This document shows positions 53,301 to 63,250 of a stretch of 64,000 nucleotides of DNA, piece after piece; position 1 is the stretch's first letter, and each line of letters opens with the position of its first letter. The stretch comes from Brienomyrus brachyistius (lineage: Eukaryota; Chordata; Actinopteri; Osteoglossiformes; Mormyridae), in assembly GCF_023856365.1 (NCBI RefSeq), contig NC_064539.1, forward strand, positions 26,067,493 to 26,131,492. The letters are read 5' to 3'. The notes under the pieces were generated by a model. The model had not been told where the DNA came from, did not search any database, and saw only the letters and a program-made list of their open reading frames with translations. Both the position numbers and the translations under genes were made by a program.

Positions 53301-56300
53301 ATTGCAGTTCCCTCCTGCTAACGGTCAGGCTGCAGCGCTGCATGCACTGCCCACAGACTGGCTCATCTATGACGAGATGACCAGAGCCCACCGGATCGCC
53401 AGCATACGCTGCTGCTCTGTGGTCACACCTGTTACGGTCGCGATTTTCGGAGGCTGCGCCAAGCTGCCCAGCACCGCTCTACAGGAACCCACTGCAAAAA
53501 GTACGACTGTAAACATGTTTACAAGCATAAATACTTTTTTACACCTTTGTAGAAATTCTTTTACACTGTTGAAAACTGTTTAGTTTAACTGTGATCAGTT
53601 ATTGCAGCTCTATTGCACTTAGAGTATGAGGAAAGCCTGTGAAAAATATACACAACATACTTGCTCTTTACCCTCAAAGGATAGACGCATTCTGGAAGGC
53701 CTGCTCTCCATCATTCACCGTTGTCCATATATGCAGGGTCTGAGTGCTTTACTCTACTACAGATTCTTGGTAGAAGTAATAGTAACACTATAAGTTTGAG
53801 TTTATGTTTGTGCCCAGTGACAGCTGACGGAGTTGGGGATAGCAGTGACAGTGAGATGGAGGATCGGTCCACTAACCACCTGGTCCACATGAAGATTGAT
53901 GAGTGGTTGAACTTCAAGCTAGAGCGTGAAGTAAGTGTGAGACAAACTATATTTACCATCAACACCAAAAAAAAAAAAAACGTCAGAATCACTGGTATTT
54001 ACATTTATTATTATATTTTTTCTTACAGCATTAATGCACCAGTCATTTGTTTATGGGTAAAGTTGAATGGATACACTGAGATGAATCCTAACACCAGAAA
54101 TGTTAAGGTGGTGGTTCAACTGCATTGATCTGTCAGAATGATGTCAGAATTGGTTATAATCGAGTTCTTTGGGGAAAAGCCTCCTTAAAGATATTTTTAC
54201 TTCCAGATTGCTGTAAATGCCGAAAGTAACAGCGCCGGCACGCAAATTCACGAAATGTGGGATGGCAGGGCAAGGCTTGATAATATTCATAAAGGAAGCG
54301 TTACTTGATGATCTTTGGGGGAAACTCACCCATGTTTTGATGCTGCACACTTTCTCTAATTGTTAAGATAACACTGGTTTATTAGGCTTTTCTTTCCTTT
54401 GTAATTTCTGCTGTGCCAGATAGATTTTGTGATGCTGATCACAGAAATAACAATTTCTTTCACATCACATGCACTTTTTAAGGAACAGCCAATTTGTTAT
54501 AATTATTGTAAAATGTTTAAAACATGGATATTTCACATAACACACCAACAAATATTTTTTCAGAGCAACTGAGGGGTGCCTTTTGTGTACTTGTGTAATG
54601 CTGTGATTTGCAGTGCAGACCACTGCATAATGCAGTGGTCACCAGGGAGCCAACAAGTAGCCCACATCACCACATAACACTAATTACACATCTGATTACT
54701 GTTATCTTCAGCACCCTGTGTAGAAGCGTAACTCTCCAGATTATTTTTATATTTTCTTTAATACTTATTTTCTTTACTTTCTTTGTATTCCATTAATAGT
54801 TTATAATTTGCACATTAATAGTGTGCAGGTTCCCATGGTCATATCTGTGACATTTTTTTTCCAGTGAAGTTGCATTTAGGTCAACAAAATAATTGATAAA
54901 TTAATTGTTGCATCATAAAATGGCCTATGGATGGATCTATAACTTTCAGACAAATTGTCCTAAAAATTAAGCAGCAAAGGAAGGAAACAACAACTGTACA
55001 CGACACTCGGTCTTGTTAACACTGTAAATCTTAGTGTTTTACGGTTCTTTTCAGATTTTTCAGGTATATTGTAGGGGAGACAAGCTGTAAGTGATCAAAT
55101 TTTGAGATGAATTACCCATAAAGTATCTATTGTATATTTGCAAAAAAGAAAACTATTTTACCAGTGACTGTTGAAGACTGTGTTGAAGACTGTGTTGACT
55201 GTGCTATATGTGCACAGCACGGTGGCCAGTCTTCACTGATTGCTTTTTCAGATGGAATGTGCAGTGTGAGATGGTTGAATTAGCGGGGCAATAGTACAGC
55301 TGTAAAATATTGCAATCCACACAACTTAATGGGAGAGTTCAGCCTTCCTTTGCCGACCCAAATAAATCGGAGACCAGAACGAACAAAATAGAAAAGAAAC
55401 GCTGTGCTGCTGTTTACTTGACCAAAGCTCTCATACAGTGTACAGTGCCGACTGGTCGGAGAGCTGGGTGTAAGTCTGGCTGGTCATTAAACAGGTATGT
55501 TGTTAAGTGAGGAGTGTCTGCACACTGTTCAAAATAATAAAGGCTTATCTATCCGTCTCAATATTTGCCCTCAGACTGCTAGCCTGCTGTTCCAATTCAG
55601 GCAGAAATGGCAGTGTCTGTTCCTGCGGCGGATCCGTTCCCCCTCCAAGCCCTGGTCCCAGGCGGATGAGGCCGCTCTCAGGGCACTGGTGTCAGTCCTT
55701 AGTATGGAGGAGCAGGCAGCTGGTCTGCTGCAGCCGGCTGGTATTGGCCAAAGACCCCGGCCCATATGCCCAGAGGAATCACCCACCTGGAGGAGCAGCA
55801 GCCATAAGGGCCCAGCTGAGGCTGAGCTGCCGGATGTCTCATCCGTGTCGGAAAGGTGTGAGCTAAACCCCGTCCGTCCTCATCCGTGTCGGAAAGGTGT
55901 GAGCTAAACCCCGTCCGTCCTCATCCGTGTCGGAAAGGTGTGAGCTAAACCCAGTCCGTCCTCATCCGTGTCGGAAAGGTGTGAGCTAAACCCAGTCCGT
56001 CCTCATCCGTGTCGGAAAGGTGTGAGCTAAACCCCGTCCGTCCTCATCCGTGTCGGAAAGGTGTGAGCTAAACCCAGTCCGTCCTCATCCGTGTCGGAAA
56101 GGTGTGAGCTAAACCCCGTCCGTCCTCATCCGTGTCGGAAAGGTGTGAGCTAAACCCCGTCCGTCCTCATCCGTGTCGGAAAGGTGTGAGCTAAACCCAG
56201 TCCGTCCTCATCCGTGTCGGAAAGGTGTGAGCTAAACCCAGTCCGTCCTCATCCGTGTCGGAAAGGTGTGAGCTAAACCCAATAATTCTCACGCTTTTTT

Positions 56301-58129
56301 AAAATACCTGCATGGAATTTGAATGGAAAATTTAACTCCCTGTAAAAGCTGGCATTAACTCTTTTTAGAATACATATCTGTATCATGACATTTGTTAAAC
56401 TCGTCCCAACGTACCAGATTTGCTTGGTGTTAAGCTAACAGTAAATTATACAATTAGAAATTGTAAGAAAGTGTCAGGTAGCATTCTTTCATACATGACA
56501 GTAAATCACAAAACACTCTCTTTAGGCACTATTTTGTTTGATTCAAATACTTTTGAAATGACAGATTTCGAAATTTCAGAATGCAGTAACCTAAGGTATT
56601 CCAGATGTATTACATACATACCTTTTAAAATAATTCTGTTTAATCAACATTATAGCCATTGTCTGTGCGTTAGATCTATTTGTTTTTAATGTTTATGACA
56701 CTACCCATAATCCTCAGCAAACTGACTTCCTGTGGCATTCTGTTTGCAGTGTCTCTAAGACACCCCCACCCCCTGCAGGCATGATGGCTAAAGCACACAA
56801 GGAGAAGGGGGCTTCACAGCCCAAGCGAGTTGGTGATGACCGTCTGCTTCAGTCTGCTGGCAGGTCTGCGGGCAGGAATCTCAGCTACTCCAGTCAGTCT
56901 GAGAGCCCTTCATCCCACCATCTGTCAGTAAAGGTGGGAACCTCTGCATTCATGAACAAACTATCTGCTGTTTTTCCATTGGCGTAGCAATTTATTTCCA
57001 AAAATTGTTGATCCCGTTTTTGCTTCATAGCAGTGCTGACGTTGTATATTACAAAAATAAATTCATTATCGCGATCTTCCTAGAGGGCAAGATGGTAGCA
57101 TCTAGCAATATAGATCCTGTGTTTTAAAGTGTTACTTAAACTGATAAGCAGTTGGACTGCTAAACAGATCTTATCTATGTGCTATTAAAATCAGATTCAA
57201 ACTGCACTAGTTTGTCTCCTTGTGATGTTCTGTATTCTAATATGATCTTGTTTGTCTCAAGGCACCTTCCTCTAGGCTCAGCACCCTTGTGCGCTACTTC
57301 ATCATGAAAAGTAGTAACCTGCGCAACATCGATCTTTCCCAGCAAAGAGGCATCTGGTCCACCACACCCAGTAATGAACTCAAACTCAACCGTGCCTTTC
57401 TGGACAGCAATGTTGTGTTCCTCATCTTCTCTGTGCAGGGCTCAGGTCAATTTCAGGTACCCTCGTAGTCAAATTTCAGTACAAGTCTGGACATTAAATA
57501 GAGTTTAGTTTGCATTTATTTTTAGCAAGTTACGAAGAATTCATTAATTCGGTGACTTTGTTTACAATACAAAGCTTTTTGCAAAAATACATAAGGCCTT
57601 ATTGATTATCGTGACAGTGCTGAATGCCTCGGACAACAGTGGTATGTGATTGAACCCGCATTGTTTATGACTGTTGATTTGAAGAGGACATCTGCCTTCT
57701 GATGCTGATTAAATCTATTTTCTCCTGAACTGCCAGGGGTATGCCCGCATGTCCTCAGCTATTGGGTTGGAGCGGTGCCAGGACTGGGGCTCAGCTGGAC
57801 TTGGGGGGGTTTTCAGAGTGGAGTGGGTCCGTAAGGACAGCCTTCCCTTCCAGCTGGCCCAACAGCTGGTCAACCCCTGGAATGACAACAAGAAGGTACA
57901 GATCAGCCGAGATGGACAGGTGGGTTTCTCCGAATTCTGGGCCATGTTTTATAAACTTCGGAGTGCATGCAAGAGTCAAGGAAGTTGTTTCAGGGAAAAT
58001 GCATTAACATTTCTAATATTCAACAGTCAAGGGCCTGAGTACAAAGTATTTGCTTAATATTACACTGTTGCACAGGAATTGGAGCCACAAGTTGGGGATC
58101 AGCTGCTCCAACTATGGGAGAAAATCTAA
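40552..58129 (+). CDS. ythdc2: YTHDC2, 3'-5' RNA helicase with YTH domain, 29 coding exons
   Basis: Exons: 40552-40711, 40809-40899, 41001-41197, 42011-42213, 42642-42808, 43502-43604, 45133-45289, 46477-46584, 47088-47251, 47347-47482, 47605-47731, 48294-48359, 48659-48837, 49119-49215, 49337-49424, 49519-49599, 49694-49776, 50526-50631, 50826-50945, 51069-51341, 51551-51677, 52936-53141, 53308-53500, 53818-53930, 55575-55855, 56750-56933, 57262-57456, 57737-57919, 58076-58129. They join in phase to about 1413 aa (human 1430). Domains: R3H near 40-105, Walker A GETGSGKT at 208-215, DEVH at 308-311, ankyrin repeats about 500-560 inserted in the helicase core, motif VI QRKGRAGR at 732-739, then winged-helix/ratchet and OB-fold to about 1070, and the YTH domain about 1280-1400 ([26 protein letters not shown]). 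YTHDC2 reads m6A RNA, works with MEIOC and XRN1, and drives entry into meiosis. Oddities: a GC donor after exon 2, Asn702 in place of Asp, and minisatellites at the exon 21 and 25 donors. Confidence 0.96.
40900..41000 (+). other. YTHDC2 intron 2, probable GC-AG intron
   Basis: The only splice that keeps the conserved residues [13 protein letters not shown] in frame cuts at tcgagg/gcaagt (40899/40900) and cag/aaaagg (41000/41001). The donor is GC inside an otherwise perfect donor consensus, as expected for the rare GC-AG class. The nearby GT at 40905 would be a poor donor and adds a residue that human lacks. Confidence 0.8.
41390..41572 (+). repeat. LINE-type 3' tail with (GAATT)n
   Basis: Matches the very common fish repeat with 'ttcctctcaaggtttcttcc', 'gggagtttttcctt' and 'agcgctatataaataaaatt', ending in repeated gaatt units. 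It lies in YTHDC2 intron 3. Confidence 0.75.
41680..41945 (+). mobile_element. Diverged SINE, plus orientation
   Basis: Carries a B-box-like 'ggtttgaatgcc', then 'gcagtccaaagacatgtag', 'ggcaatttccc', 'ccgatggatt' and a 'ggatgatggatg' tail. This is the same family as 23543-23897 with a truncated head. It lies in YTHDC2 intron 3. Confidence 0.65.
43605..45132 (+). other. YTHDC2 intron 6, repeat-bearing
   Basis: No extra exon seen. About 43970-44830 shares wording with 54200-54960 in intron 24 ('gccg.ca.gcaaatt', 'gg.aagcg.tact', 'aaaataatcgatta'), so both carry copies of one element with hAT-like ends. Confidence 0.45.
45290..46476 (+). other. YTHDC2 intron 7, repeat-bearing
   Basis: A SINE-tail fragment lies at 45560-45615. 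A second copy of a short repeat at 45895-45990 matches 50065-50150 ('gcacgaaaaa', 'aattg.tg.gg.aaa', 'attctg.aaa'). A fish repeat at 46205-46350 carries 'aacc...ggcagcta...cagtgcttgggggcagtaccttgct'. No exon seen. Confidence 0.45.
48540..48625. repeat. TG microsatellite beside the YTHDC2 exon 13 acceptor
   Basis: About 42 uninterrupted TG units end 34 bases before the start of exon 13 (48659). See findings for the possible effect on splicing. Confidence 0.97.
50251..50329. repeat. TG microsatellite in YTHDC2 intron 17
   Basis: About 39 TG units, roughly 200 bases upstream of exon 18. Confidence 0.97.
51648..52210 (+). repeat. 66-bp minisatellite that includes the exon 21 donor of YTHDC2
   Basis: Nine copies of the exon 21 end (ctgctgggtcagctccgagc then cata) plus donor, separated by 'tctctctgtactacattcaactgtaaaa'. 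The spacing is 66 bases, except one step of 65. Candidate exon ends fall at 51677, 51743, 51875, 51941, 52006, 52072, 52138 and 52204. The third copy (near 51809) has lost its GT. Copies 1-8 carry gtcagt and the ninth carries gtaagt. The reading frame stays open through copies 1-5 and ends at the TAG at 52070-52072. Confidence 0.95.
52512..52822. repeat. 32-bp minisatellite in YTHDC2 intron 21
   Basis: About nine copies of a 32-33 bp unit built on 'aaggggagtactggcactt' and 'ggtactgaataac'. It is wholly intronic and ends about 110 bases before exon 22. Confidence 0.93.
53931..55574 (+). other. YTHDC2 intron 24
   Basis: No exon seen. About 54200-54960 matches part of intron 6 and ends with 'aggtcaacaaaataattgataaatt', typical of fish hAT-like termini. 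The rest is AT-rich single-copy-looking DNA. Confidence 0.4.
55839..56281 (+). repeat. 41-bp minisatellite that includes the exon 25 donor of YTHDC2
   Basis: Eleven copies start at 55839 and then every 41 bases to 56249. Each has 'tcatccgtgtcggaaag' (last coding bases of exon 25), then gtgtgagc (the donor) and 'taaaccc(c/a)gtccgtcc'. Because 41 is not a multiple of three, and each unit has a TAA just after the donor, only the first donor (exon end 55855) yields full-length protein. Confidence 0.96.
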
Positions 58130-59634
58130 GTCAAGCAACAATGGCTAGATGTACAGCATCTGACTATGGAAACACTTACACATCTACCTAAAGTTAGGGC
58201 CACTTAGATACCCACTGTGGGCTTGGAGACATTTGTAGGAAGAAGAGAGAGACATTTGTAACTGAATTGTTTTCTAACATTCTGCTAATTAAAATGTATT
58301 CTATAAAATCTAAGCTGTACAAGAAATTAAATGCATCTTTTTGACCCTTAACACACTGTCTCATGAGATGAAAGTCATGAAAATGTAAAGAACCTCTATC
58401 GAAGATGTAGCATTTTCTTGTTCTGGAAAAGTTGTAATTACACTCCAGAAAATGCTGAAAATGTACTCTGCACTATGAAGTCGTCTTCTTTTGTCAACTT
58501 TTATAAAAGTTACATGTTTACACTTTGATCAACCTGATTCCTGAGTTTCATGTGAAATTTTTGTTTTTCGTTCTCACTTGAAACTTCTGAAGTGAACAGT
58601 TGTGTATTCTTTTACTTTGTGTAGGACTATTGAAAGTAGATAATTACAGAATTGTAGTGTGTTTTTGCAGAATTTGTGTGCAAGTTGGGCTATGTTTATG
58701 CCCAGTAAAAGCGTCCCATTTGTTAGAAACTGGAAGTGTGTGTTGATTCTGTTTGTTCACTTTCAGCTCTGATTAAGCATAACAGGTTATTTATGATAAT
58801 ATTGAAAATAAATCCCGTCAGTTTGTTTTATGCTAGGGATTTTGTTCATGCATAGCTTTCGTTCACACTAAGCTGAAGTCTAAGCCTGTGTTAAGTACAG
58901 TGTACTGCAATGGCTGAGAAATTATAAAGGAACAGATTTTTTATAAATATACTATTGAATGTTTTTTACATTTTACCAAATTTTGTTAATGTCAGCTAAT
59001 TTAACTTTGTTTTGGTAAAATTGTGGCTGCATTTTGAAACTTTCATTTTTAGTTCATGAAAATGGCTAAACATTTTAACATTGGCTTCCTTCAACGATTT
59101 TGTGTACATGCGCGTTAATTTTGATTTGACTGACAGCTGCCCTTTTATCGCTGAATTGTATTAGTACATTGCTTTGTATTTATGAATTAAATAATTTGAA
59201 TCACAGAACAGTGGCATTGCTGTTTCATCACTGTCAGTATTGCTTGTTCTGGCAAGGAGATTTTTATTTTTTTTAATCTAATTTCATTCCTGCTTAACAA
59301 ATCCTTTAAATATAGATGATGATGATGATGATATGGAAGGATGGAGGCACCAGCAGTAACATTTAAAATATCAGTAGATATGGAATCACTACCTTGCAAA
59401 ATTGAAATTGTCGTGGCAAATCTTACGATTTACGTCCCTGATATTTATTTGCATTATATAAGGCCTGTGTTTATTTACATATTTGTATAGAAAGTAGGTA
59501 AACATGAGAACACACTGGTGTTCTTCCTACAGGTGTAACTGATCATAAATTGTCATTTACAACCTAACCAATATGTTTTGTTAAATGTTTTGCTTTAGAA
59601 GTGTGCTTAAGGACTTAAACGTAGATGCAATAAA
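58130..59634 (+). other. YTHDC2 3' UTR and candidate poly(A) signals
   Basis: The stop TAA is at 58127-58129. AATAAA occurs at 58807-58812 and 59629-59634, so the 3' UTR is either about 0.7 or 1.5 kb. A (gat)n run lies at about 59317-59333. Confidence 0.5.
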
Positions 59635-59675
59635 ATTGAAACGTTTTGGGGCCAATATTTGGATTCTGATTTATT
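59629..59675. terminator. Convergent poly(A) signals of YTHDC2 and FASTKD5
   Basis: Plus-strand AATAAA at 59629-59634 and minus-strand AATAAA at 59675-59670 face each other about 35 bases apart. If both are used, the two mature transcripts end within a few bases of each other or overlap slightly. Confidence 0.5.
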
Positions 59676-59906
59676 TTTCGCAAGTGGTCTGCAGACAGAA
59701 GGCAGAGGGATATAACTTCTGTAGCTGAACACATATTTCCCATCAAAAATAGTCATAGTTTACCCAGTAAATTTAAGAAAAATGTACAGTGTGATGACAG
59801 CCTTATATAATTGCATACAAAATGATTCAGAATCCAAGCTATTTCTCAGTCGATTCAAGCCGGCCTCACATTGTGCCCAACCACACCCCACAGGCCAGCC
59901 AGTGTC

Positions 59907-62351
59907 TCACCCTTGCATGCTGAAGATTTTCCCCTGCAGATACGCCAGCTTCTCAGTGCGGGACTGACGCAGCAGGGGAATCCACTCCCACGGTGGCAGA
60001 TCCACAACCCTGTAGCCAACCAGGGCAAGCTGCCTTCTTTTGAGCAGTTGTAGACCAAGCAGTTGCTGGGACTGATAGCAGAAATGATTTCTAGTAGACA
60101 CCTGCACTGCTATGAACTGGGCTGTCCCACCAGTCGACACCTGGGGGTAGACTGGGTGCTGGGCTGGACTTTTAAGAGCTTCCAGAAAACCACTGGTGAG
60201 GGTGACCCCACTTGTAAACATCCTCTCATCATCTTCTTGCTCCTTCTTTAGATGGACCCTGCATGGCTTAGAGTGAGGAGGCATCTCATTATAAGGCTGC
60301 ATCTCATTATGAGGCTGCCCTAGACTTCTTAAGCTTGTCAGTTGAGCCAGCAAGTCCTCTGTGATCATAACCCCAGTGTGGCCCCCCTCCCAAAATGGTG
60401 GGCTGGATGAAGCTCTCTTCACACTTTTAGCATTACACTTGGGCTCAGAGTGGAGTGGTATGGGGCACCCCTCACTGTCCAGCCGCAACTCCAGGTCAAT
60501 TGAGCGTGTGTGTGGCAAGATCATGTGCTTCTGCACAAAGGCCTCCCCACCGAGAAGCTCCTGCAACAGTTCTTCTGCCTCCAAAACCTCTGCCTTCAGG
60601 CATACATCCTGCTGAGCAAAGGTCCAAAGCTGCTGCCGTATCTGCTCAGTCAGGGCTGGGCTGATCCTTGGGCCTTTCCAGTTAGGAATCTCTAAACCTA
60701 CAGATGCATCCAGGGTGAAAAGGTCCTTCTTCAGGTCCAGGTGCTGAAATCCAGTTGCTAGCCTGACAAAATCTTCACTCAAGGCAAGGTTTAGAAGATC
60801 CTGAGGGTACAGGCCTAAGAAGGCCAGGCCAAGGAGCCCAGTCAGCAAATGCTGAGGAAAGTGCTGTAATTCGAACTCTTTCAAGCGCATGGCCTGGGTG
60901 AGGCAGGGGTACAGCTGGGGAACTTCACTGGGGGGAAAACCCAGCATGCCAAAAGCCCACAGCAGCTTACCAGCATCCTTACTCCTGCAGAGAGGTGCAA
61001 GAGGTGGTAGACACTGAGCCACAGCTAAGAGGATATCATCATCCCTGTAGTGCAGTGAAGAGCAGGTGAGGGTCACATGCATAAGGCCCTGGATTCCCAT
61101 CCGAGGAGCACGGCGTGGAACCTCACACCTCAGTGCCCAAAGCAACCCTCGGTGGTCCAAGTGATTGAAGCGCAGTAGCTTGAGAACATTGACCAGAGCG
61201 TAATCGCTCAACTCCTCCACTAGGTGGTGTGCCTGATCGGCGAGCCTGCGTGCCGTCCCTGCGGACAGGCTGCTCTGGGATTTGAAGAAGGCAAGGCTGA
61301 CAGTGCCCACTTCCTCTGGCAACAGACGGTTCAGGTGTTTTAACAGCAGCAACTCCAAGGGAGGGAGTAAAGCAGGGGGGCATCTCCGGCCCTCTCCTAT
61401 CACATACAGTAGCTGAACTAACTCTGGCAACTCGAGCTGGTCCAAGACCCGCGCAGCGCAGGTGTACACCAGCTCCAAGTACCGCGGCACCTGTCGACCC
61501 AGACAGCGCCAGAGATCAGCAGCCAGCAGCAGCTCTCGGAACTCCATGTCTTCCACGCGGCAGCTGAATTCTGCCTCGTACAGACTGAGGATGCTGTGAG
61601 TGGCCGGGATATTCAGCCACACAAAAGCGCGCAGGATCTCTAGAAGCTGGGCGTGGGAGAAGAGGCGTAAGCTCTCGACACTGTACCGTAACAGCATAGA
61701 GAAGCGTGTGTCCGAGTGTACGAGAGGCTGCTGCTCAGGAGCCACGTGACCTAACTCACTCAGAAAACGGACGATGTCAGCAGACCTTAAACTGCCCTTC
61801 AGTTCAGTGACATCATGGAGCATTTCGAAGGCCTTGCCAATAGCGATGGAGGGAGGTGACAATGACAGGTCATGGCTCATGGTGCGGTACTCTGGACGGC
61901 ACCTCTGGAAGGCACGTGGGTCACCTCTGACATCAGGAGGCAGCCTTACGCTATCTGTAGGTTGTTCTGCTACTTTTGACCCACCCCCCCGGTTGAAGGC
62001 TAAATCCAGTAGGGTGTTCTTGGCACTAGAGAGGTGGCGAGAGGAGCGGACAGTGTAAGGATTATTTCTCTGTCGGAAGGGAGACACAAACGTGCCGGAT
62101 GTTAGCTCCTCGTCTGTATGAGTCCCCACCAAGACAGCCGAGTCGGGCTGAAGCCGGTGATAAGCAGACGGATTGTACTGCACCCTGTATTCCCACACGC
62201 CAGGCATTCCTCTTCCTCCTCCTTGCTTCTCCTCTTCCTTCTTTTGTAAATCATGGTCTCTGTGTAAGAAGCGGGCCTTCGAAACCTCCCTCCCGGAGGC
62301 GGGTGGGAGCAGGAGGAGACGCCGCACAGTCCAGCACCGACTCGCAGACAT
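59907..62351 (-). CDS. fastkd5: FAST kinase domain-containing protein 5, mitochondrial
   Basis: One uninterrupted coding exon of 814 codons, as in human FASTKD5 (764 aa). The N-terminus (MSASRCWTVRRLLLL) is basic and acid-free over about 20 residues, which fits a mitochondrial targeting peptide. Family blocks match FASTKD5 specifically: CRPEYRTMSHD near 151, LLLAADLWRCLGRQVPRYL in the helical-repeat part, FAST_1 and FAST_2 regions about 400-600, MILPHTRSIDLELRLD near 610, and a C-terminal RAP domain about 744-806 (LLKRRQLALVGYRVV, WEWIPLL). FASTKD5 acts in mitochondrial RNA granules and is needed to process precursor transcripts at non-tRNA junctions, such as that of COX1. A cag acceptor at 62366-62364, 12 bases before the ATG, implies an upstream non-coding exon. 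The gene is tail-to-tail with YTHDC2. Confidence 0.95.
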   Translation of the reverse strand: MSASRCWTVRRLLLLPPASGREVSKARFLHRDHDLQKKEEEKQGGGRGMPGVWEYRVQYNPSAYHRLQPDSAVLVGTHTDEELTSGTFVSPFRQRNNPYTVRSSRHLSSAKNTLLDLAFNRGGGSKVAEQPTDSVRLPPDVRGDPRAFQRCRPEYRTMSHDLSLSPPSIAIGKAFEMLHDVTELKGSLRSADIVRFLSELGHVAPEQQPLVHSDTRFSMLLRYSVESLRLFSHAQLLEILRAFVWLNIPATHSILSLYEAEFSCRVEDMEFRELLLAADLWRCLGRQVPRYLELVYTCAARVLDQLELPELVQLLYVIGEGRRCPPALLPPLELLLLKHLNRLLPEEVGTVSLAFFKSQSSLSAGTARRLADQAHHLVEELSDYALVNVLKLLRFNHLDHRGLLWALRCEVPRRAPRMGIQGLMHVTLTCSSLHYRDDDILLAVAQCLPPLAPLCRSKDAGKLLWAFGMLGFPPSEVPQLYPCLTQAMRLKEFELQHFPQHLLTGLLGLAFLGLYPQDLLNLALSEDFVRLATGFQHLDLKKDLFTLDASVGLEIPNWKGPRISPALTEQIRQQLWTFAQQDVCLKAEVLEAEELLQELLGGEAFVQKHMILPHTRSIDLELRLDSEGCPIPLHSEPKCNAKSVKRASSSPPFWEGGHTGVMITEDLLAQLTSLRSLGQPHNEMQPYNEMPPHSKPCRVHLKKEQEDDERMFTSGVTLTSGFLEALKSPAQHPVYPQVSTGGTAQFIAVQVSTRNHFCYQSQQLLGLQLLKRRQLALVGYRVVDLPPWEWIPLLRQSRTEKLAYLQGKIFSMQG

Positions 62352-62537
62352 TTATCCCCAGTGCTGCAAGACACAAGATTGTTCGTAACAGTGACATTCA
62401 GGAATAAAACGCAAACACATTACTCATTTTGTCGGACTGTTTAGTGCACATAGGTCTCAAGACCACGTTGTGCCTGCGGTATAATTCTTTATGGCCCATG
62501 AAATGATTCTGATATTCTGTATAAAATGGCCTGAGAA

Positions 62538-63250
62538 TAGGGGTGTAATAGTGCAAAAATTCAAAACCTTAGTTTTTGGGTCACGATTCGACGCAATTTC
62601 AGTACAGCAGAGGAAATAAAATTTCTTTTGAAATGATTTATTACTAAATCTGTAAACATAAGTAGAATTAGGAACAACTGTAAACCAAAGACAATGTGTC
62701 TGACATTGACATGCCAGAATAACAGAACCTAGACTGCACAAGAACATCATAATGAACTAAATCCTGTGCTCTCTACTACTCAGTATGGTCACAATCTGTA
62801 GCAATAAACACCCCTATAGCTGTTATTACATTATCTTTAGTTTGTTTTTGTTATTTTTTGCCGGGTCTGAATTTCCTGGAGGAAGCAGCTTAAATGTCTT
62901 GGTGACACTAACTAGCAGTAGCAGTTTATGTCTTGCTTCAGTCATCAGATAAAAGCAGATGAATAATAGTTCATCAGCACACTGGATGCAATTTATTTAG
63001 GCCTAATTCTACATCTTCAGAGGGGTTTTTGTATATCGTTGTTTTATTTAAAAAGAGAATTTTCTAGAAAAAATGTTCACAGCAAACTATATTCGTAAAT
63101 GTTATTTACATATAGTGAAGATTTCAACAAAGTAATTGCAAAATTACTGTTATGCTGTTCTTAAATAAATAAATAAGCCTTGGTTGGTCTGCAGATTCAT
63201 TTGGTGGTTTTTAATACGGTCCTTTTAGTGACTGAGTTTGACAACTCGGA
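62538..63250. repeat. Dispersed hAT-like repeat, copy B
   Basis: Same order of words as 29137-29805: 'gggtgtaatagtgca', 'gcaatttcagtacagcagagg', 'atttattactaaatctg', 'aattaggaacaactgt', 'gatgaataatagttcatcag'. It is inserted just upstream of FASTKD5. Confidence 0.6.

Noticed and set aside
60361..60695. Several plus-strand frames inside FASTKD5
   Set aside because: They are shadows of the 814-codon FASTKD5 frame on the other strand.
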